A stretch of DNA of 64,000 nt from Cryobacterium sp. PH29-G1 (GTDB taxonomy: Bacteria > Actinomycetota > Actinomycetes > Actinomycetales > Microbacteriaceae): contig NZ_JASISY010000006.1 of NCBI RefSeq assembly GCF_030063365.1, forward strand, positions 1 to 64,000, read 5' to 3'. The notes beneath the pieces are model-generated. The model searched no databases. It worked only from the letters and a program-made list of their open reading frames with translations, and was not told where the DNA came from. A program made the position numbers and the translations under genes. Shown here piece after piece: positions 9,485-18,968 of this stretch (position 1 is the first letter of the stretch; each line of letters starts with the position of its first letter).

Positions 9485-10498
9485 ATGCCGGATGCGGGCA
9501 ACGTGCCGGCGGGCAACGTGATCGCCGCGGTGGACTCGTACCTGCGGCACGTCGCGGTCGAGCGCGGCCTGGCCACCAATACTGTCGCCGCGTACCGCCG
9601 TGACCTGGGGCTGTACACGGCGTGGTTGGCTGGCGAAATGAGTGTCGGCGAAACGGATGCCGGCGAGACCGCGAACGAGACGACCCCAGACGGCGCTGCA
9701 CGCCCGTCACGACCGATCAGTGACCTGCGGGCCATCACCCGGCCGCACATTTCGGCGTTCGTGCAATATCTCAGCTTGCGTCCCGAATCGCCGCTGACGG
9801 CCGCGTCAATCGCCCGAATACTTTCCACCGTGCGCGGTTTTCACCGGTTTCTGCAGGCTGAGGGCCTGGTCGACGTGGACGTCGCGCACGACACCAAACC
9901 GCCACGGCTGGCCCTGCGCCTGCCCAAAGCGATCTCGATCGAGCAGGTCACCGCGCTGCTCGCCGCCACCGATGGGGACGATATCCAGCGCCTGCGCGAC
10001 AAGGCGCTGCTCGAATTGCTCTACGCGACCGGCGCGCGGGTGAGCGAGGTGGTCAACCTCAACGTTGATGACGTGATCATGGAGGAATTCGACTCGGTGC
10101 GACTGACCGGCAAGGGCGACAAGCAGCGCATCGTGCCGGTCGGCAGCTTTGCCCGCGCCGCCGTCTCGGACTATCTCGTGCGGGCCCGGCCGATGTTATC
10201 GGCGCGCGGCCGGTCGACGCCGGCCCTCTTCCTCGGCCTGCGCGGACAACGGGTCAGCCGGCAGAACGCGTGGCTGATCATTCGCGCCGCCGCCGGACGG
10301 GCCGGTCTCACCGTGGCCGTGTCGCCACACACCCTGCGCCACTCTTTTGCCACTCATTTGCTCGCCGGTGGCGCCGACGTGCGGGTGGTGCAGGAGCTGC
10401 TCGGTCATTCCTCGGTCGCCACCACACAGATTTACACCCTGGTTACCGTTGATACCCTGCGCGACATGTACACGACCGCCCACCCGCGGGCGCGCTGA
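9485..10498 (+). CDS. xerD: tyrosine recombinase XerD
   Basis: With XerC it would resolve chromosome dimers at dif. From ATG 9485 the product has 337 residues. An alternative GTG at 9428 would overlap the NUDIX gene by 40 bases and add 19 unconserved residues. The N-terminal SAM-like domain (VERGLATNTVAAYRRDL) carries an odd low-complexity insert rich in Gly-Glu-Thr (GETDAGETANETT). Catalytic residues are visible: Arg in ATGARVSEV, Lys in TGKGDKQR, His/Arg in HTLRHSFATHLL, His in LLGHSSV and Tyr in TTQIYT. Its position between the NUDIX and parA-scpAB genes is standard for actinobacteria. Confidence 0.92.
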   Translation: MPDAGNVPAGNVIAAVDSYLRHVAVERGLATNTVAAYRRDLGLYTAWLAGEMSVGETDAGETANETTPDGAARPSRPISDLRAITRPHISAFVQYLSLRPESPLTAASIARILSTVRGFHRFLQAEGLVDVDVAHDTKPPRLALRLPKAISIEQVTALLAATDGDDIQRLRDKALLELLYATGARVSEVVNLNVDDVIMEEFDSVRLTGKGDKQRIVPVGSFARAAVSDYLVRARPMLSARGRSTPALFLGLRGQRVSRQNAWLIIRAAAGRAGLTVAVSPHTLRHSFATHLLAGGADVRVVQELLGHSSVATTQIYTLVTVDTLRDMYTTAHPRAR

Positions 10499-10659
10499 CC
10501 GGGTTCAGTTTTTCGGTTCTGGGTGGGCGCCTGGCGGCGGGTCCGGCGGCGAGTCTGGGCGGCGCGACCGTCCAACGCGGCGATCCTTGCGCCGACCAGC
10601 CGTTCCACTCGCTAGAATCGACCAAGTGATGGGTGCAGGACAAAATCAAGGGCGGGCCA

Positions 10660-11547
10660 GTGACGCGTAAATTGAGCGAGCGGATTTCGCTTCCCGGTTT
10701 CGACGACATTCCGGTCGGTCCGACCGGACGCGAAAAACATGAGTTTGCCGAACCGGAGCCGCTGAAAAGCCACGGTCCGGCCCGCATTATCTCCCTGTGC
10801 AACCAGAAGGGTGGCGTCGGCAAGACCACGACGACCATCAATCTGGGTGCTGCTTTGGCCCGCTACGGGCGCCGGGTGCTTGCCATTGACTTCGACCCGC
10901 AGGGTGCCCTCTCAGCCGGACTCGGCGTACCGACCCACGACGTCACGACCATCTACGACCTGCTGCTGAACGGCAAAGTCGACCCGAAAGAAGCCATCCA
11001 ACCGACCTCGGTCGAGGGCCTCGACGTTATCCCGGCCAACATCGACCTGTCCGCCGCCGAGGTTCACCTGGTGAACGAGGTTGCCCGCGAGCAGATTCTG
11101 ACCCGCGTGTTGCGCAAGGTCTCCGGTGACTACGACGTCATCCTCATCGATTGCCAGCCGTCACTGGGAATTCTCACCGTGAACGCGCTCACCGCCAGCC
11201 ACGGCGTGCTGATTCCGCTCGAGTGCGAATTCTTCGCCCTGCGTGGCGTCGCCCTGCTCATCGAAACCATCGACAAAGTGCGCGACCGGCTCAACCCGGC
11301 CATCGAACTCGACGGAATCCTGGCCACCATGTACGACTCCCGCACCCTGCACTCCCGCGAGGTACTCGAACGCGTCGTTGATGCTTTCGGCGACAGCGTG
11401 CTCGAAACCGTCATCGGGCGCACCGTGAAGTTTCCCGACGCGAGCGTGGCTGGTGTGCCCATCACCGACTTCGCACCCGAGCACGCAGCCGCCAAGGCCT
11501 ACCTGCAGGTGGCCCGCGAATTGATTCACCGTGGCGCAGTCGCCTAG
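10660..11547 (+). CDS. parA: orphan ParA-family ATPase
   Basis: GTG at 10660 follows an AAGGGCGGG purine run and gives 295 residues; GTG 10633 would add 9. After ~45 variable residues comes the deviant Walker A NQKGGVGKTTTTINL, then DFDPQGALSAGL, ILIDCQPSLGILTVNAL and the C-terminal dimer region. No parB or parS is nearby. This is the second, scpAB-linked ParA homologue of actinobacteria (Rv1708-like), thought to act in chromosome organisation with the ScpAB condensin parts. It overlaps scpA by 17 bases. The 160-base gap before it probably holds its promoter (TAGAAT at 10613-10618 is a possible -10). Confidence 0.9.
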   Translation: MTRKLSERISLPGFDDIPVGPTGREKHEFAEPEPLKSHGPARIISLCNQKGGVGKTTTTINLGAALARYGRRVLAIDFDPQGALSAGLGVPTHDVTTIYDLLLNGKVDPKEAIQPTSVEGLDVIPANIDLSAAEVHLVNEVAREQILTRVLRKVSGDYDVILIDCQPSLGILTVNALTASHGVLIPLECEFFALRGVALLIETIDKVRDRLNPAIELDGILATMYDSRTLHSREVLERVVDAFGDSVLETVIGRTVKFPDASVAGVPITDFAPEHAAAKAYLQVARELIHRGAVA

Positions 11548-12355
11548 CGCGGCCGAGAAGCCCGCGTTTTCGGTCGCCCTCGGCAACTTCGAGGGACCGT
11601 TCGACCTGCTGTTGAAACTGATTACCCGGCACGAACTCGACATCACCGAGATCTCGCTCAGCCGGGTCACCGATGAGTTCATTTCCTACCTGCGCGGACT
11701 CGACGCGGCCGAAGAACTCGACCAAGCCACCGAGTTTCTCGTGGTCGCCGCGACCCTGCTCGATCTTAAGGTGGCCGGCCTGCTGCCGCAGGGTGAACTC
11801 GTCGACGCCGAAGACGTGGCCCTGCTCGAAGCCCGCGACCTGCTGTTCGCACGCCTGCTGCAATACCGCGCGTTCAAAGAAGCCGCGACCTGGTTCGAGG
11901 GACGACTCGATATCGAGACCCACCGGCATGTGCGCTCGGTGCGCCTCGAGGAGAAGTACCGTCAAAAGACGCCCGAGCTGGTCTGGACGCTCTCGCTCGC
12001 CGACTTCGCCGCGCTGGCCGCCGTTGCGCTCGCACCGCGTGAAAAACCCGTTGTGGGGCTCGAGCACCTGCACGCGCCGCTGGTCAGCATCCGCGAACAG
12101 GCCGCCTACGTCGTAGCGATGCTGCAGCCGGGGCAGCCGGTCTCGTTTCGTGCGCTCATCGCGGGAGCAGACCAGAAGGGCGTCATCATTGCCCGCTTTC
12201 TCGCGGTGCTCGAGCTGTACCGCCATGGTGCGCTCTCGTTCGACCAGATCGAGCCGCTCGGTGAACTCACCCTGCGCTGGAACGCCGAGTCCCTCAACGG
12301 CGAGGCCTGGACCGACCAGAACCTGGCCTCTCTCGGAGCCGACTATGACAATTAG
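11531..12355 (+). CDS. scpA: segregation and condensation protein A
   Basis: A 274-residue kleisin of the bacterial SMC-ScpAB condensin. The signature NFEGPFDLLLKLI (residues ~19-31) is typical and is followed by the helical SMC-neck-binding region. The C-terminal winged-helix part contains FDQIEPLGELTLRWN. The GTG start lies inside parA and the stop overlaps scpB, so the three genes are coupled. Confidence 0.94.
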   Translation: MAQSPSAAEKPAFSVALGNFEGPFDLLLKLITRHELDITEISLSRVTDEFISYLRGLDAAEELDQATEFLVVAATLLDLKVAGLLPQGELVDAEDVALLEARDLLFARLLQYRAFKEAATWFEGRLDIETHRHVRSVRLEEKYRQKTPELVWTLSLADFAALAAVALAPREKPVVGLEHLHAPLVSIREQAAYVVAMLQPGQPVSFRALIAGADQKGVIIARFLAVLELYRHGALSFDQIEPLGELTLRWNAESLNGEAWTDQNLASLGADYDN

Positions 12356-13007
12356 AGACCAGAGCACCGAGAGTCGAGCAGCGGTTTCACGAGCGGATGC
12401 TGCGGCATCCATTTCCGCCGACACGCGTGCGCACGACACCGCTCGCGCCCTCGACCGCCAGCTCGAAGCCGTGCTCATGGTCGCCGACGAACCACAGAGC
12501 CTCGTTCATCTGGCGACTGCCGTTGGTCGGCCGATCACGGAGGTGGCGGCATCCATCGCCCGGCTCGTGGCCGATTTTGACGGTCACGCGGCGCCGGACG
12601 GAGTGCGCACCATTCGCCGCGGTTTCGAGCTGCGTGAGGTCGCCGGCGGCTGGCGCATTTACGTGCGCGCCACGCACGACGAGCTCGTGACTGATTTTGT
12701 GCTCACCCAGAATCCCAGCCGGCTCAGCCAGGCCGCCCTCGAAACGCTCGCCGTGATCGCCTATAAACAGCCGATCAGCCGCGGCCAGGTCGCGAGCATT
12801 CGCGCCGTCAACGTCGACTCCGTCGTGCGCACCCTGCTCGGTCGCGGCCTCGTCACCGAAGCCTCCACCGATAGCGAAACCGGCGCGATCAACTACGCCA
12901 CCACAGACTTGCTGCTCACCCAGCTCGGAATCAATTCGCTCGACGAATTGCCCCACCTATCGCCGTTGCTCGACGGCGGCACCGACGGATTTGAGGATCT
13001 ACTGTGA
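12345..13007 (+). CDS. scpB: segregation and condensation protein B
   Basis: A 220-residue dimeric winged-helix partner of ScpA. The ATG at 12345 lies 11 bases inside the scpA end. The first ~38 residues are an unconserved Ala/Arg/Asp tail. The core includes LEAVLMVADEP, LRGFELREVAGGWR-type strands and the conserved LSQAALETLAVIAYKQPISR. The stop shares GTGA with rluB. The frame is also open upstream inside scpA but without a reason to start there. Confidence 0.92.
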   Translation: MTIRDQSTESRAAVSRADAAASISADTRAHDTARALDRQLEAVLMVADEPQSLVHLATAVGRPITEVAASIARLVADFDGHAAPDGVRTIRRGFELREVAGGWRIYVRATHDELVTDFVLTQNPSRLSQAALETLAVIAYKQPISRGQVASIRAVNVDSVVRTLLGRGLVTEASTDSETGAINYATTDLLLTQLGINSLDELPHLSPLLDGGTDGFEDLL

Positions 13008-13831
13008 CCCACGACAACACCGGCTTTTCGCCGGACGCTGCCCGCGACCCCAATTTCAACCCCGAGGCCGCGGCCGACGGAGTACGACTGCAGAAGGTGC
13101 TCGCCTCCGCTGGCGTCGCCAGCCGTCGTGTCTCCGAAGACCTCATCACGTCCGGTCGCGTGCGCGTGAACGGCAAGGTCGTCACCGAGCTAGGCCGCCG
13201 GGTGCACCCCGAAACCGACCAGGTGGCCGTGGACAACGTTGCGGTGCAACTGGATACCTCGCGCCGTTACCTCATGCTCAACAAGCCCGTCGGCGTCGTC
13301 TCCTCGATGCAAGACGAGAGCGGTCGCCCCGACCTGCGCGAATTCACCGACCAGTTCGACGAACGACTGTTCAACGTCGGCCGGCTGGATGCCCAGACCA
13401 GCGGCCTGCTGATCCTCACCAACGACGGCGACCTGGCGCACGTGCTCGCCCACCCGTCTTTCGGCGTCTCGAAGACCTACATCGCCAAGGTTGAGGGTCG
13501 CGTCTCGCCGCAGACCATCGGTCAGTTGCAGAGCGGTATCGAACTCGACGACGGACCCATTCACGCCGACAAGGCGCGCATTCTCACGAGTCCTCCCGGC
13601 GGTGGCTACAGCATGGTCGAGCTCACCCTGCATTCCGGGCGCAACCGCATCGTGCGACGGATGCTGGACGCCGTCGGTCATCCTGTGGTCGACCTGGTGC
13701 GCCGTCAGTTCGGGCCGTTGAACCTCGGCACTCTGCAGCAGGGTGCCGTGCGTGAACTCACCCGCGAGGAACTCGGTCAGCTTCTCACCGTCTCCCGCCA
13801 GGCGCCCTCCGCGCGCCCTGACGCCGACTAA
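13004..13831 (+). CDS. rluB: 23S rRNA pseudouridine synthase RluB type
   Basis: A 275-residue protein of the RsuA/RluB/E/F family. The S4 domain (~28-75, RLQKVLASAGVASRR) is followed by the catalytic GRLDAQTSGLLILTNDG with active Asp. A second hallmark is RNRIVRRMLDAVGHPV. It modifies a uridine in 23S rRNA; the RluB assignment (near position 2605) rests on scpB neighbourhood and family. The GTG start overlaps the scpB stop by 4 bases. Confidence 0.88.
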   Translation: MTHDNTGFSPDAARDPNFNPEAAADGVRLQKVLASAGVASRRVSEDLITSGRVRVNGKVVTELGRRVHPETDQVAVDNVAVQLDTSRRYLMLNKPVGVVSSMQDESGRPDLREFTDQFDERLFNVGRLDAQTSGLLILTNDGDLAHVLAHPSFGVSKTYIAKVEGRVSPQTIGQLQSGIELDDGPIHADKARILTSPPGGGYSMVELTLHSGRNRIVRRMLDAVGHPVVDLVRRQFGPLNLGTLQQGAVRELTREELGQLLTVSRQAPSARPDAD

Positions 13832-13856
13832 CAACCAGCGATTTAGGGACTGAACC

Positions 13857-14939
13857 ATGGCTGAAAGCCGCCTCGTCGGCCCGGTGCGCATCGTCGGCGT
13901 CGGCCTGCTCGGAACGAGCGTTGGCCTGGGCCTGCGCAATCGTAATATCGAGACGATCCTCGCCGACGCCTCGCCGACCAACCTGAGCATCGCCATTGAC
14001 TACGGTGCCGGCCGTGCGGCTACGCCGGGTGATCTGCCGCAATTGATCGTGGTGTGTGTGCCGCCCGACGTCACCGCCGAGATCGTCGCACGTGAGCTTG
14101 AGGCTTACCCGGGCGCGATCGTGACGGATGTCGCGAGCGTTAAGCTTGCCCCGCTCGCGCAGCTGCGCGAGCGCGGGGCCGACGTCAGTCGCTATATCGG
14201 ATCGCATCCACTCGCCGGCCGAGAGAAAGGCGGCCCGCTCTCCGGTCGCGCCGATTTGTTCATCGGTCGGCCCTGGGTCGTGGCCGCGCACGACGCCATC
14301 AGCTACCAGCAGGCCGGTGCCATCGACGACCTCATCCTCGATCTCGGCGCCATTCTGGTGGAGATGACACCCGAGGAGCACGACCTCGGCGTCGCGCTGG
14401 TCTCGCACGTGCCGCAGGTCATCTCAACTCTGATGGCCCGTCGCCTGACCACGGCCACGCACTCCGCGCTCAACCTCGCCGGCCAGGGCCTGCGCGATGT
14501 CACCCGGGTCGCGGCGAGCGACCCCGACCTCTGGGTGCAGATTCTCGGCGCCAACGCCGGTCCGGTGCGCGACGTGCTGTTGGCCTACCGTGAGGACCTC
14601 AACCGGTTCATAGATGCCCTCGAAGATCCCGCCGCGCCCGGTGCGCAGCGGAGGGTGGCCGAAGAACTCGCCGGCGGCAACGCCGGGGTGGCCCGCCTGC
14701 CCGGCAAACACGGGCAGGACCGGCGATTCTCGTCGATGGTGGTCATGGTCAACGACAGGCCCGGTCAAATTGCGGCCCTGCTCAACGACATTGGTGACCT
14801 CGGTGTCAACCTTGAAGACTTACGCTTGGAACACTCGCCGGGCGCCCAAATCGGCCTCGCCGAAATTGCTGTCCTGCCCGAGGCCGTCAATCGCCTCACT
14901 GAAGAGCTGGCCGCCCGCGGCTGGCGGATTGCTGGTTAA
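13857..14939 (+). CDS. tyrA: prephenate dehydrogenase with ACT domain
   Basis: Oxidative decarboxylation of prephenate in tyrosine synthesis. The 360-residue product starts with an NAD-binding loop [16 protein letters not shown] (~11-26). Catalytic His appears in [12 protein letters not shown], and [10 protein letters not shown] follows the family pattern. The C-terminal ~70 residues form an ACT domain ([20 protein letters not shown]) that would mediate allosteric feedback. Starts 25 bases after rluB and ends 5 bases before cmk. Confidence 0.92.
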   Translation: MAESRLVGPVRIVGVGLLGTSVGLGLRNRNIETILADASPTNLSIAIDYGAGRAATPGDLPQLIVVCVPPDVTAEIVARELEAYPGAIVTDVASVKLAPLAQLRERGADVSRYIGSHPLAGREKGGPLSGRADLFIGRPWVVAAHDAISYQQAGAIDDLILDLGAILVEMTPEEHDLGVALVSHVPQVISTLMARRLTTATHSALNLAGQGLRDVTRVAASDPDLWVQILGANAGPVRDVLLAYREDLNRFIDALEDPAAPGAQRRVAEELAGGNAGVARLPGKHGQDRRFSSMVVMVNDRPGQIAALLNDIGDLGVNLEDLRLEHSPGAQIGLAEIAVLPEAVNRLTEELAARGWRIAG

Positions 14940-14944
14940 CGCAC

Positions 14945-15652
14945 ATGGCTCGTCCTTCCCTTCCCACCCTCGTCGCCATCGACGGGCCGGCCGGCAGCGG
15001 CAAGTCCAGCGTGAGCCGTGCCGTCGCACGGCGCCTCGGTCTGGGCTACCTCGATACGGGTGCCGCCTATCGTGCCCTGGCCTGGCTGGTACTCGAGCGC
15101 AATATCGATCTCACCGACCTGACCGAAACGGCGCACGCGGATGCCATCGACACCCTCCTGAAAGACTTCGACTATACGATCGGCATCGACCCCGACGAAT
15201 ACTTCGTCACGGTGGGTGAGACCGACGTGACCGACGCCATCCGTTCGCCCGAGGTGAGCGCTGTGGTCAGCTCCGTGGCTCGCGTTCCGGCGGTGCGCAC
15301 CGCTCTCACCGAGCTGTTTCGCAGCATCGCCGCGAACGCCGATCGCCCCGGCGTGGTGGTCGAAGGACGCGATATTACGACCCGGGTTGCCCCCGAAGCC
15401 GAGGTGCGCATTCTACTCACAGCTTCCGAGGAGGCTAGAATGGGGAGACGCTCTGCGGAAATAACGACCCAGTCGGCTGAAACCGTGGCAGAACAGCTGC
15501 GATCGCGTGATCGCGCTGACTCACAGGTTGTCGATTTCATGAGCGCAGCAGACGGCGTGATAACCGTCGACTCCACCCATCTCGACTTCGAGCAGACCAT
15601 TGAAGCGGTCATCGACGTCATACAAACACGCACGAAGCGGGCTTTTGAATGA
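14945..15652 (+). CDS. cmk: cytidylate kinase
   Basis: Phosphorylates CMP and dCMP. A 235-residue protein with P-loop [20 protein letters not shown] at the N-terminus, [12 protein letters not shown] for nucleotide monophosphate binding, and [18 protein letters not shown]. Length is normal. The TGA overlaps the der ATG (ATGA), as in other actinobacteria. Confidence 0.95.
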   Translation: MARPSLPTLVAIDGPAGSGKSSVSRAVARRLGLGYLDTGAAYRALAWLVLERNIDLTDLTETAHADAIDTLLKDFDYTIGIDPDEYFVTVGETDVTDAIRSPEVSAVVSSVARVPAVRTALTELFRSIAANADRPGVVVEGRDITTRVAPEAEVRILLTASEEARMGRRSAEITTQSAETVAEQLRSRDRADSQVVDFMSAADGVITVDSTHLDFEQTIEAVIDVIQTRTKRAFE

Positions 15653-17160
15653 GTAACGAATACGACGAAACGAGCACAGCGCTCGACACCGAGCTGGCGG
15701 AACGACTCGCCAACCTCGATGAGGAACTCGCCACCCGGCGTTCCGCCGCGCTACGCACGGACCTCGACAACTACGACCTCGACGAGGAAGACCTCGACGT
15801 ACTGCAGACCGTCACCGACGACCCCGACGCGATCCAGTACCTGCCGGCCGTTCCGGTGATCGCCATTGTCGGTCGCCCGAACGTGGGCAAGTCGGCGCTG
15901 GTCAACCGTATCCTCGGCCGCCGTGAGGCCGTCGTCGAGGACACCCCCGGCGTGACGCGTGACCGCGTCGCGTACAAGGGTGATTGGAACGAGCGCAAGT
16001 TCAGTCTCGTCGACACCGGCGGCTGGGAGCCCGACGCCAAGGGCATCGACGCCTCCGTCGCTGCCCAGGCCGAGATCGCCATCGACCTGTCCGACCTCGT
16101 CATGTTCGTCGTCGACTCGAACGTCGGCCCGACCTCCACCGATGAGGCCGTCGTGCGCATGCTGCGCAAGAGCGGCAAGCCCGTCTTTTTGATCGCCAAT
16201 AAGGTCGATGACGTGCGCCAGGAGCCCGAAGCGGCCAGCCTGTGGTCGCTCGGTCTTGGTCAGCCGTGGCCGGTCTCCGCCCTGCACGGTCGTGGTGTTG
16301 CCGACCTGCTCGACGCGATTCTGCTCGTGCTGCCCGAAATTTCCAACGTCGCCAAGCAGGAGGTCGGCGGCCCGCGCCGCGTAGCCATCCTGGGCCGTCC
16401 GAACGTCGGCAAGTCCAGCCTCCTCAACAAGGTTGTGGGGGAGGAGCGCGTTGTCGTCAACGAGCTCGCCGGCACGACCCGCGACCCGGTCGACGAGCAG
16501 GTTGAACTCGGTGGCAAGGTGTGGCGTTTCGTCGACACCGCCGGCATCCGTCGACGCGTGCACCTCTCGCAGGGCGCCGACTTCTACGCGTCGCTGCGTA
16601 CCAGCGCCGCGCTCGAAAAAGCCGAGGTAGCCGTGGTGCTTCTCGACGTGACCGAGGTCATCAGCGAGCAGGATATCCGCGTCATCGACCTCGTCATCGA
16701 GTCGGGCCGTGCGCTCGTTCTGGCCTTCAACAAGTGGGACCAGATCGACGACGACCGTCGACGCTACCTCGAGCGTGAGATCGAGCAGGACCTGGCACAC
16801 GTGGCCTGGGCTCCGCGCGTGAACATCTCCGCTAAGACCGGTCGCCACATGGAGAAGCTGGTCCCGGCCCTCGAGCTCGCGCTCGAGTCGTGGGACACCC
16901 GCATCGCCACCGGCAAGTTCAACGCCTTCCTGGCCGAGCTCGCTGCCGCGCACCCGCACCCGGTGCGCAGCGGCAAGCAGCCGCGCATCCTGTTCGGCAC
17001 CCAGGCCTCGAGCCGCCCGCCGACGTTCGTGGTGTTCACCACGGGCTTCCTCGACCCTGGATACCGTCGCTACATCCAGCGTCGTCTGCGCGAAATCTAC
17101 GGTTTCGAGGGCAGCCCGATCAACCTCAGCATGCGCGTGCGCGAGAAGCGCAAACGCTAA
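15649..17160 (+). CDS. der: ribosome biogenesis GTPase Der (EngA)
   Basis: A 503-residue protein with two GTPase domains in tandem: G1 motifs [12 protein letters not shown] (~80) and [12 protein letters not shown] (~246), G3 DTGG and DTAG, G4 NKVD and NKWD. The C-terminal KH-like domain ends in KRKR. It is needed for 50S subunit maturation. An acidic N-terminal tail of ~65 residues precedes the first G domain, as usual in actinobacteria. It is the last gene of the housekeeping block, followed by a strong terminator. Confidence 0.96.
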   Translation: MSNEYDETSTALDTELAERLANLDEELATRRSAALRTDLDNYDLDEEDLDVLQTVTDDPDAIQYLPAVPVIAIVGRPNVGKSALVNRILGRREAVVEDTPGVTRDRVAYKGDWNERKFSLVDTGGWEPDAKGIDASVAAQAEIAIDLSDLVMFVVDSNVGPTSTDEAVVRMLRKSGKPVFLIANKVDDVRQEPEAASLWSLGLGQPWPVSALHGRGVADLLDAILLVLPEISNVAKQEVGGPRRVAILGRPNVGKSSLLNKVVGEERVVVNELAGTTRDPVDEQVELGGKVWRFVDTAGIRRRVHLSQGADFYASLRTSAALEKAEVAVVLLDVTEVISEQDIRVIDLVIESGRALVLAFNKWDQIDDDRRRYLEREIEQDLAHVAWAPRVNISAKTGRHMEKLVPALELALESWDTRIATGKFNAFLAELAAAHPHPVRSGKQPRILFGTQASSRPPTFVVFTTGFLDPGYRRYIQRRLREIYGFEGSPINLSMRVREKRKR

Positions 17161-17183
17161 AGTCGTAAAAAAGTTTCAATCGG

Positions 17184-17225
17184 ATGCGGCTGGGCCTGGA
17201 AAAGCAGGTCCGGCCGCATTTTTTT
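17184..17225 (+). terminator. Rho-independent terminator after der
   Basis: A 15-bp stem (17184-17198 with 17205-17219, two G-T wobbles) closes a GAAAAG loop and is followed by seven T residues. It lies 24 bases after the der stop. This is one of the best intrinsic terminators in the window. Confidence 0.93.
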
Positions 17226-17266
17226 CACACGTTCGGGTAATTATGTCTACCCCAAATCGGGGGGCG

Positions 17267-17292
17267 AAGCTGGCAAACCCATGTGCCAGCTT
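17267..17292 (+). promoter_or_regulatory. 9-bp inverted repeat upstream of secreted protein
   Basis: AAGCTGGCA, 8 bases, TGCCAGCTT is a perfect dyad ~100 bases before the start of the beta-helix protein gene. It may be an operator or a leader-RNA hairpin. A smaller GAGGC/GCCTC stem lies further downstream in the same 167-base gap. No known riboswitch consensus was found. Confidence 0.45.
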
Positions 17293-17392
17293 GCATCAAT
17301 GCCATTAGTGGGGAATGCTCGGGAAGTCATCGAGGCCCCTTACGCCTCTCGCTAGCACCTTCCGAACTTGTGCAATACACGAAATGTGATTT

Positions 17393-18715
17393 ATGTCTTT
17401 AGTTTCTACTTCCGCTTCGCGCCCCGCCGTTCGTTCGCCCCGCCGACTGGCACTCATCGCCTCGGCTGGCGCTTTCGCCGTAGCACTGGGCGGACTGGCT
17501 GTTGTCCCCGCTCACGCCGCAGAAAACACAACAACGCTCGGCGTGCCCGCCGGCAACAAGGTCGCCACTGACCTTGGTACCGTCCCATCCGACGCCGTTT
17601 CGGTCGATGTCACGTTTGACACCACGGCAGAGGCCAGCACTGATATTAAAGTACTTGTCGGCCCGGAGAACGTCCAGCGCTACTACTTCACCGCTCCCGC
17701 CGGCGAGGGCCCCGAGCGCACCTACACCGTGCCGGTCACCAGCCAGTCCGACGGCACCCTGACCGTCGCGAGCAGTGACGCCAATGTAAAGGTCGACATC
17801 ACCGTCGTGGGATACACCAAGGAATCCGCTTCCGTTGTGGCTCCGGTTCCCGCTCCGGCTCCGGCTCCGGTTCCCGCTCCCGCTCCCGCTCCTGTTCCCG
17901 CTCCGGAACCGGCGCCGGCTCCCGCGCCGACGCCACCTACGAGTGGTACTCCCACGGGCAGCAACACCGGTGTTCCGGCCGGTACCGCCCTCGAGGTCGT
18001 CAATGGTGACATCAATGTCACGACTGCTGGCACTGTGCTCAATGGTCTCGATGTGCGTGGCCTGGTTAAGATCAGTGCTCCGAACGTGACGATCAAGAAC
18101 TCGATTATTCGCGGCCGCACGATGAATGGTCCTGGTGCGCTGATCAACAACCTCGGTGGTTTCAGCAATCTCGTGATCACCGACACCGAGCTGTTTCCGA
18201 CCGTTGCCTCGCCGGACACCAACGGTATCTATGGGTACAACTTCACCGCGACCCGCCTGAACATCCACAACGTGATTGATGGTATCCATGTCACGGGCAG
18301 CAACGTGCTCATTGAGGAGAGCTGGATTCACGACCACATGCACTACACCAACGACCGGAACCAGGGCGGGTCGGCCAGTCATGACGACTCCATCCAGATT
18401 CAGGCCGGCAATAACGTGAAGGTCATCGGAAACCGCCTGACTGACTCGCACAGCGCTGCTGTGCAGATCACCCAGGACACGGGTAAAGTTTCCAACTTCG
18501 TCTTCAGCGGTAACTATGCCAATAACGGTGCGTGCACCGTGAATATCGCGGAGAAGTCCTATGGGCCCCTGGCTGGAACCGTCATCACTGACAATGAGTT
18601 CGGCCGGGACACCAAGGTCGCCAACTGTGCCGTGATCGCCAAGACCACGACGAAGATCGACTTCCAGCGCAACTTCTACACCGATAACACCGCGGTCGTG
18701 ATTAAGAAGGGCTGA
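17393..18715 (+). CDS. secreted protein: beta-sandwich, Pro-Ala linker, parallel beta-helix
   Basis: A 440-residue exported protein. The signal peptide has a basic n-region (RSPRRLA), a hydrophobic core and an AHA-AEN cleavage site near residue 42. Residues ~45-145 look like a small beta-domain. Residues ~149-193 are a linker of alternating Pro-Ala with Val and Glu. Residues ~200-440 carry short Ile/Val/Asn-spaced repeats (NVTIKNSIIRG, NVLIEESWIHDH, NVKVIGNRLTD) typical of right-handed parallel beta-helices found in polysaccharide-acting proteins. There is no sortase motif, so it is probably released or held by wall carbohydrate. Substrate unknown. It is monocistronic between two terminators. 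Confidence 0.85.
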   Translation: MSLVSTSASRPAVRSPRRLALIASAGAFAVALGGLAVVPAHAAENTTTLGVPAGNKVATDLGTVPSDAVSVDVTFDTTAEASTDIKVLVGPENVQRYYFTAPAGEGPERTYTVPVTSQSDGTLTVASSDANVKVDITVVGYTKESASVVAPVPAPAPAPVPAPAPAPVPAPEPAPAPAPTPPTSGTPTGSNTGVPAGTALEVVNGDINVTTAGTVLNGLDVRGLVKISAPNVTIKNSIIRGRTMNGPGALINNLGGFSNLVITDTELFPTVASPDTNGIYGYNFTATRLNIHNVIDGIHVTGSNVLIEESWIHDHMHYTNDRNQGGSASHDDSIQIQAGNNVKVIGNRLTDSHSAAVQITQDTGKVSNFVFSGNYANNGACTVNIAEKSYGPLAGTVITDNEFGRDTKVANCAVIAKTTTKIDFQRNFYTDNTAVVIKKG

Positions 18716-18749
18716 CCAGTCCGCTCCTAATTCCCTCGCAGGACCAAAG

Positions 18750-18781
18750 CGGGCCCCACGTGCACCAGCACGCGGGGCCCG
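18750..18781 (+). terminator. terminator-like hairpin after the beta-helix gene
   Basis: CGGGCCCC and GGGGCCCG enclose an inner CGTGC-ACCA-GCACG stem, giving a 13-bp hairpin with one mismatch, 35 bases after the stop. Only a weak T stretch (GTTCTG) follows. Confidence 0.65.
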
Positions 18782-18840
18782 TTCTGTGCGTGCCTGACCG
18801 TGTGTCGTTACGGGTGATCGCCTGCGGGCCCAGGTTAGAC

Positions 18841-18872
18841 AACCGGGCCCATGATCTATCGTGGGCCCGGTT
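18841..18872. terminator. bidirectional 11-bp GGGCCC hairpin between convergent genes
   Basis: AACCGGGCCCA, 10 bases, TGGGCCCGGTT is a perfect inverted repeat between the convergent beta-helix and RidA genes. It is directly followed by the GC-only 16-mer CCGGGCCCGGGCCCGG (18874-18889). It could stop transcription from both sides. The rest of the 253-base gap shows nothing recognisable. Confidence 0.55.
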
Positions 18873-18968
18873 TCCGGGCCCGGGCCCGGGCATGGTGGCA
18901 GGGTCGCACGGCACGGGACGGAGGCGTCTGGGGTTCTTCTGTGCCCAGGAACTCCGTGAGCGCCGGCC

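Noticed and set aside
17226-17392. GEMM-type c-di-GMP riboswitch in the leader of the beta-helix gene
   Set aside because: A GGCAAACC-like string is present, but the paired helices and the tetraloop-receptor part of the consensus are not. Kept only as a dyad.
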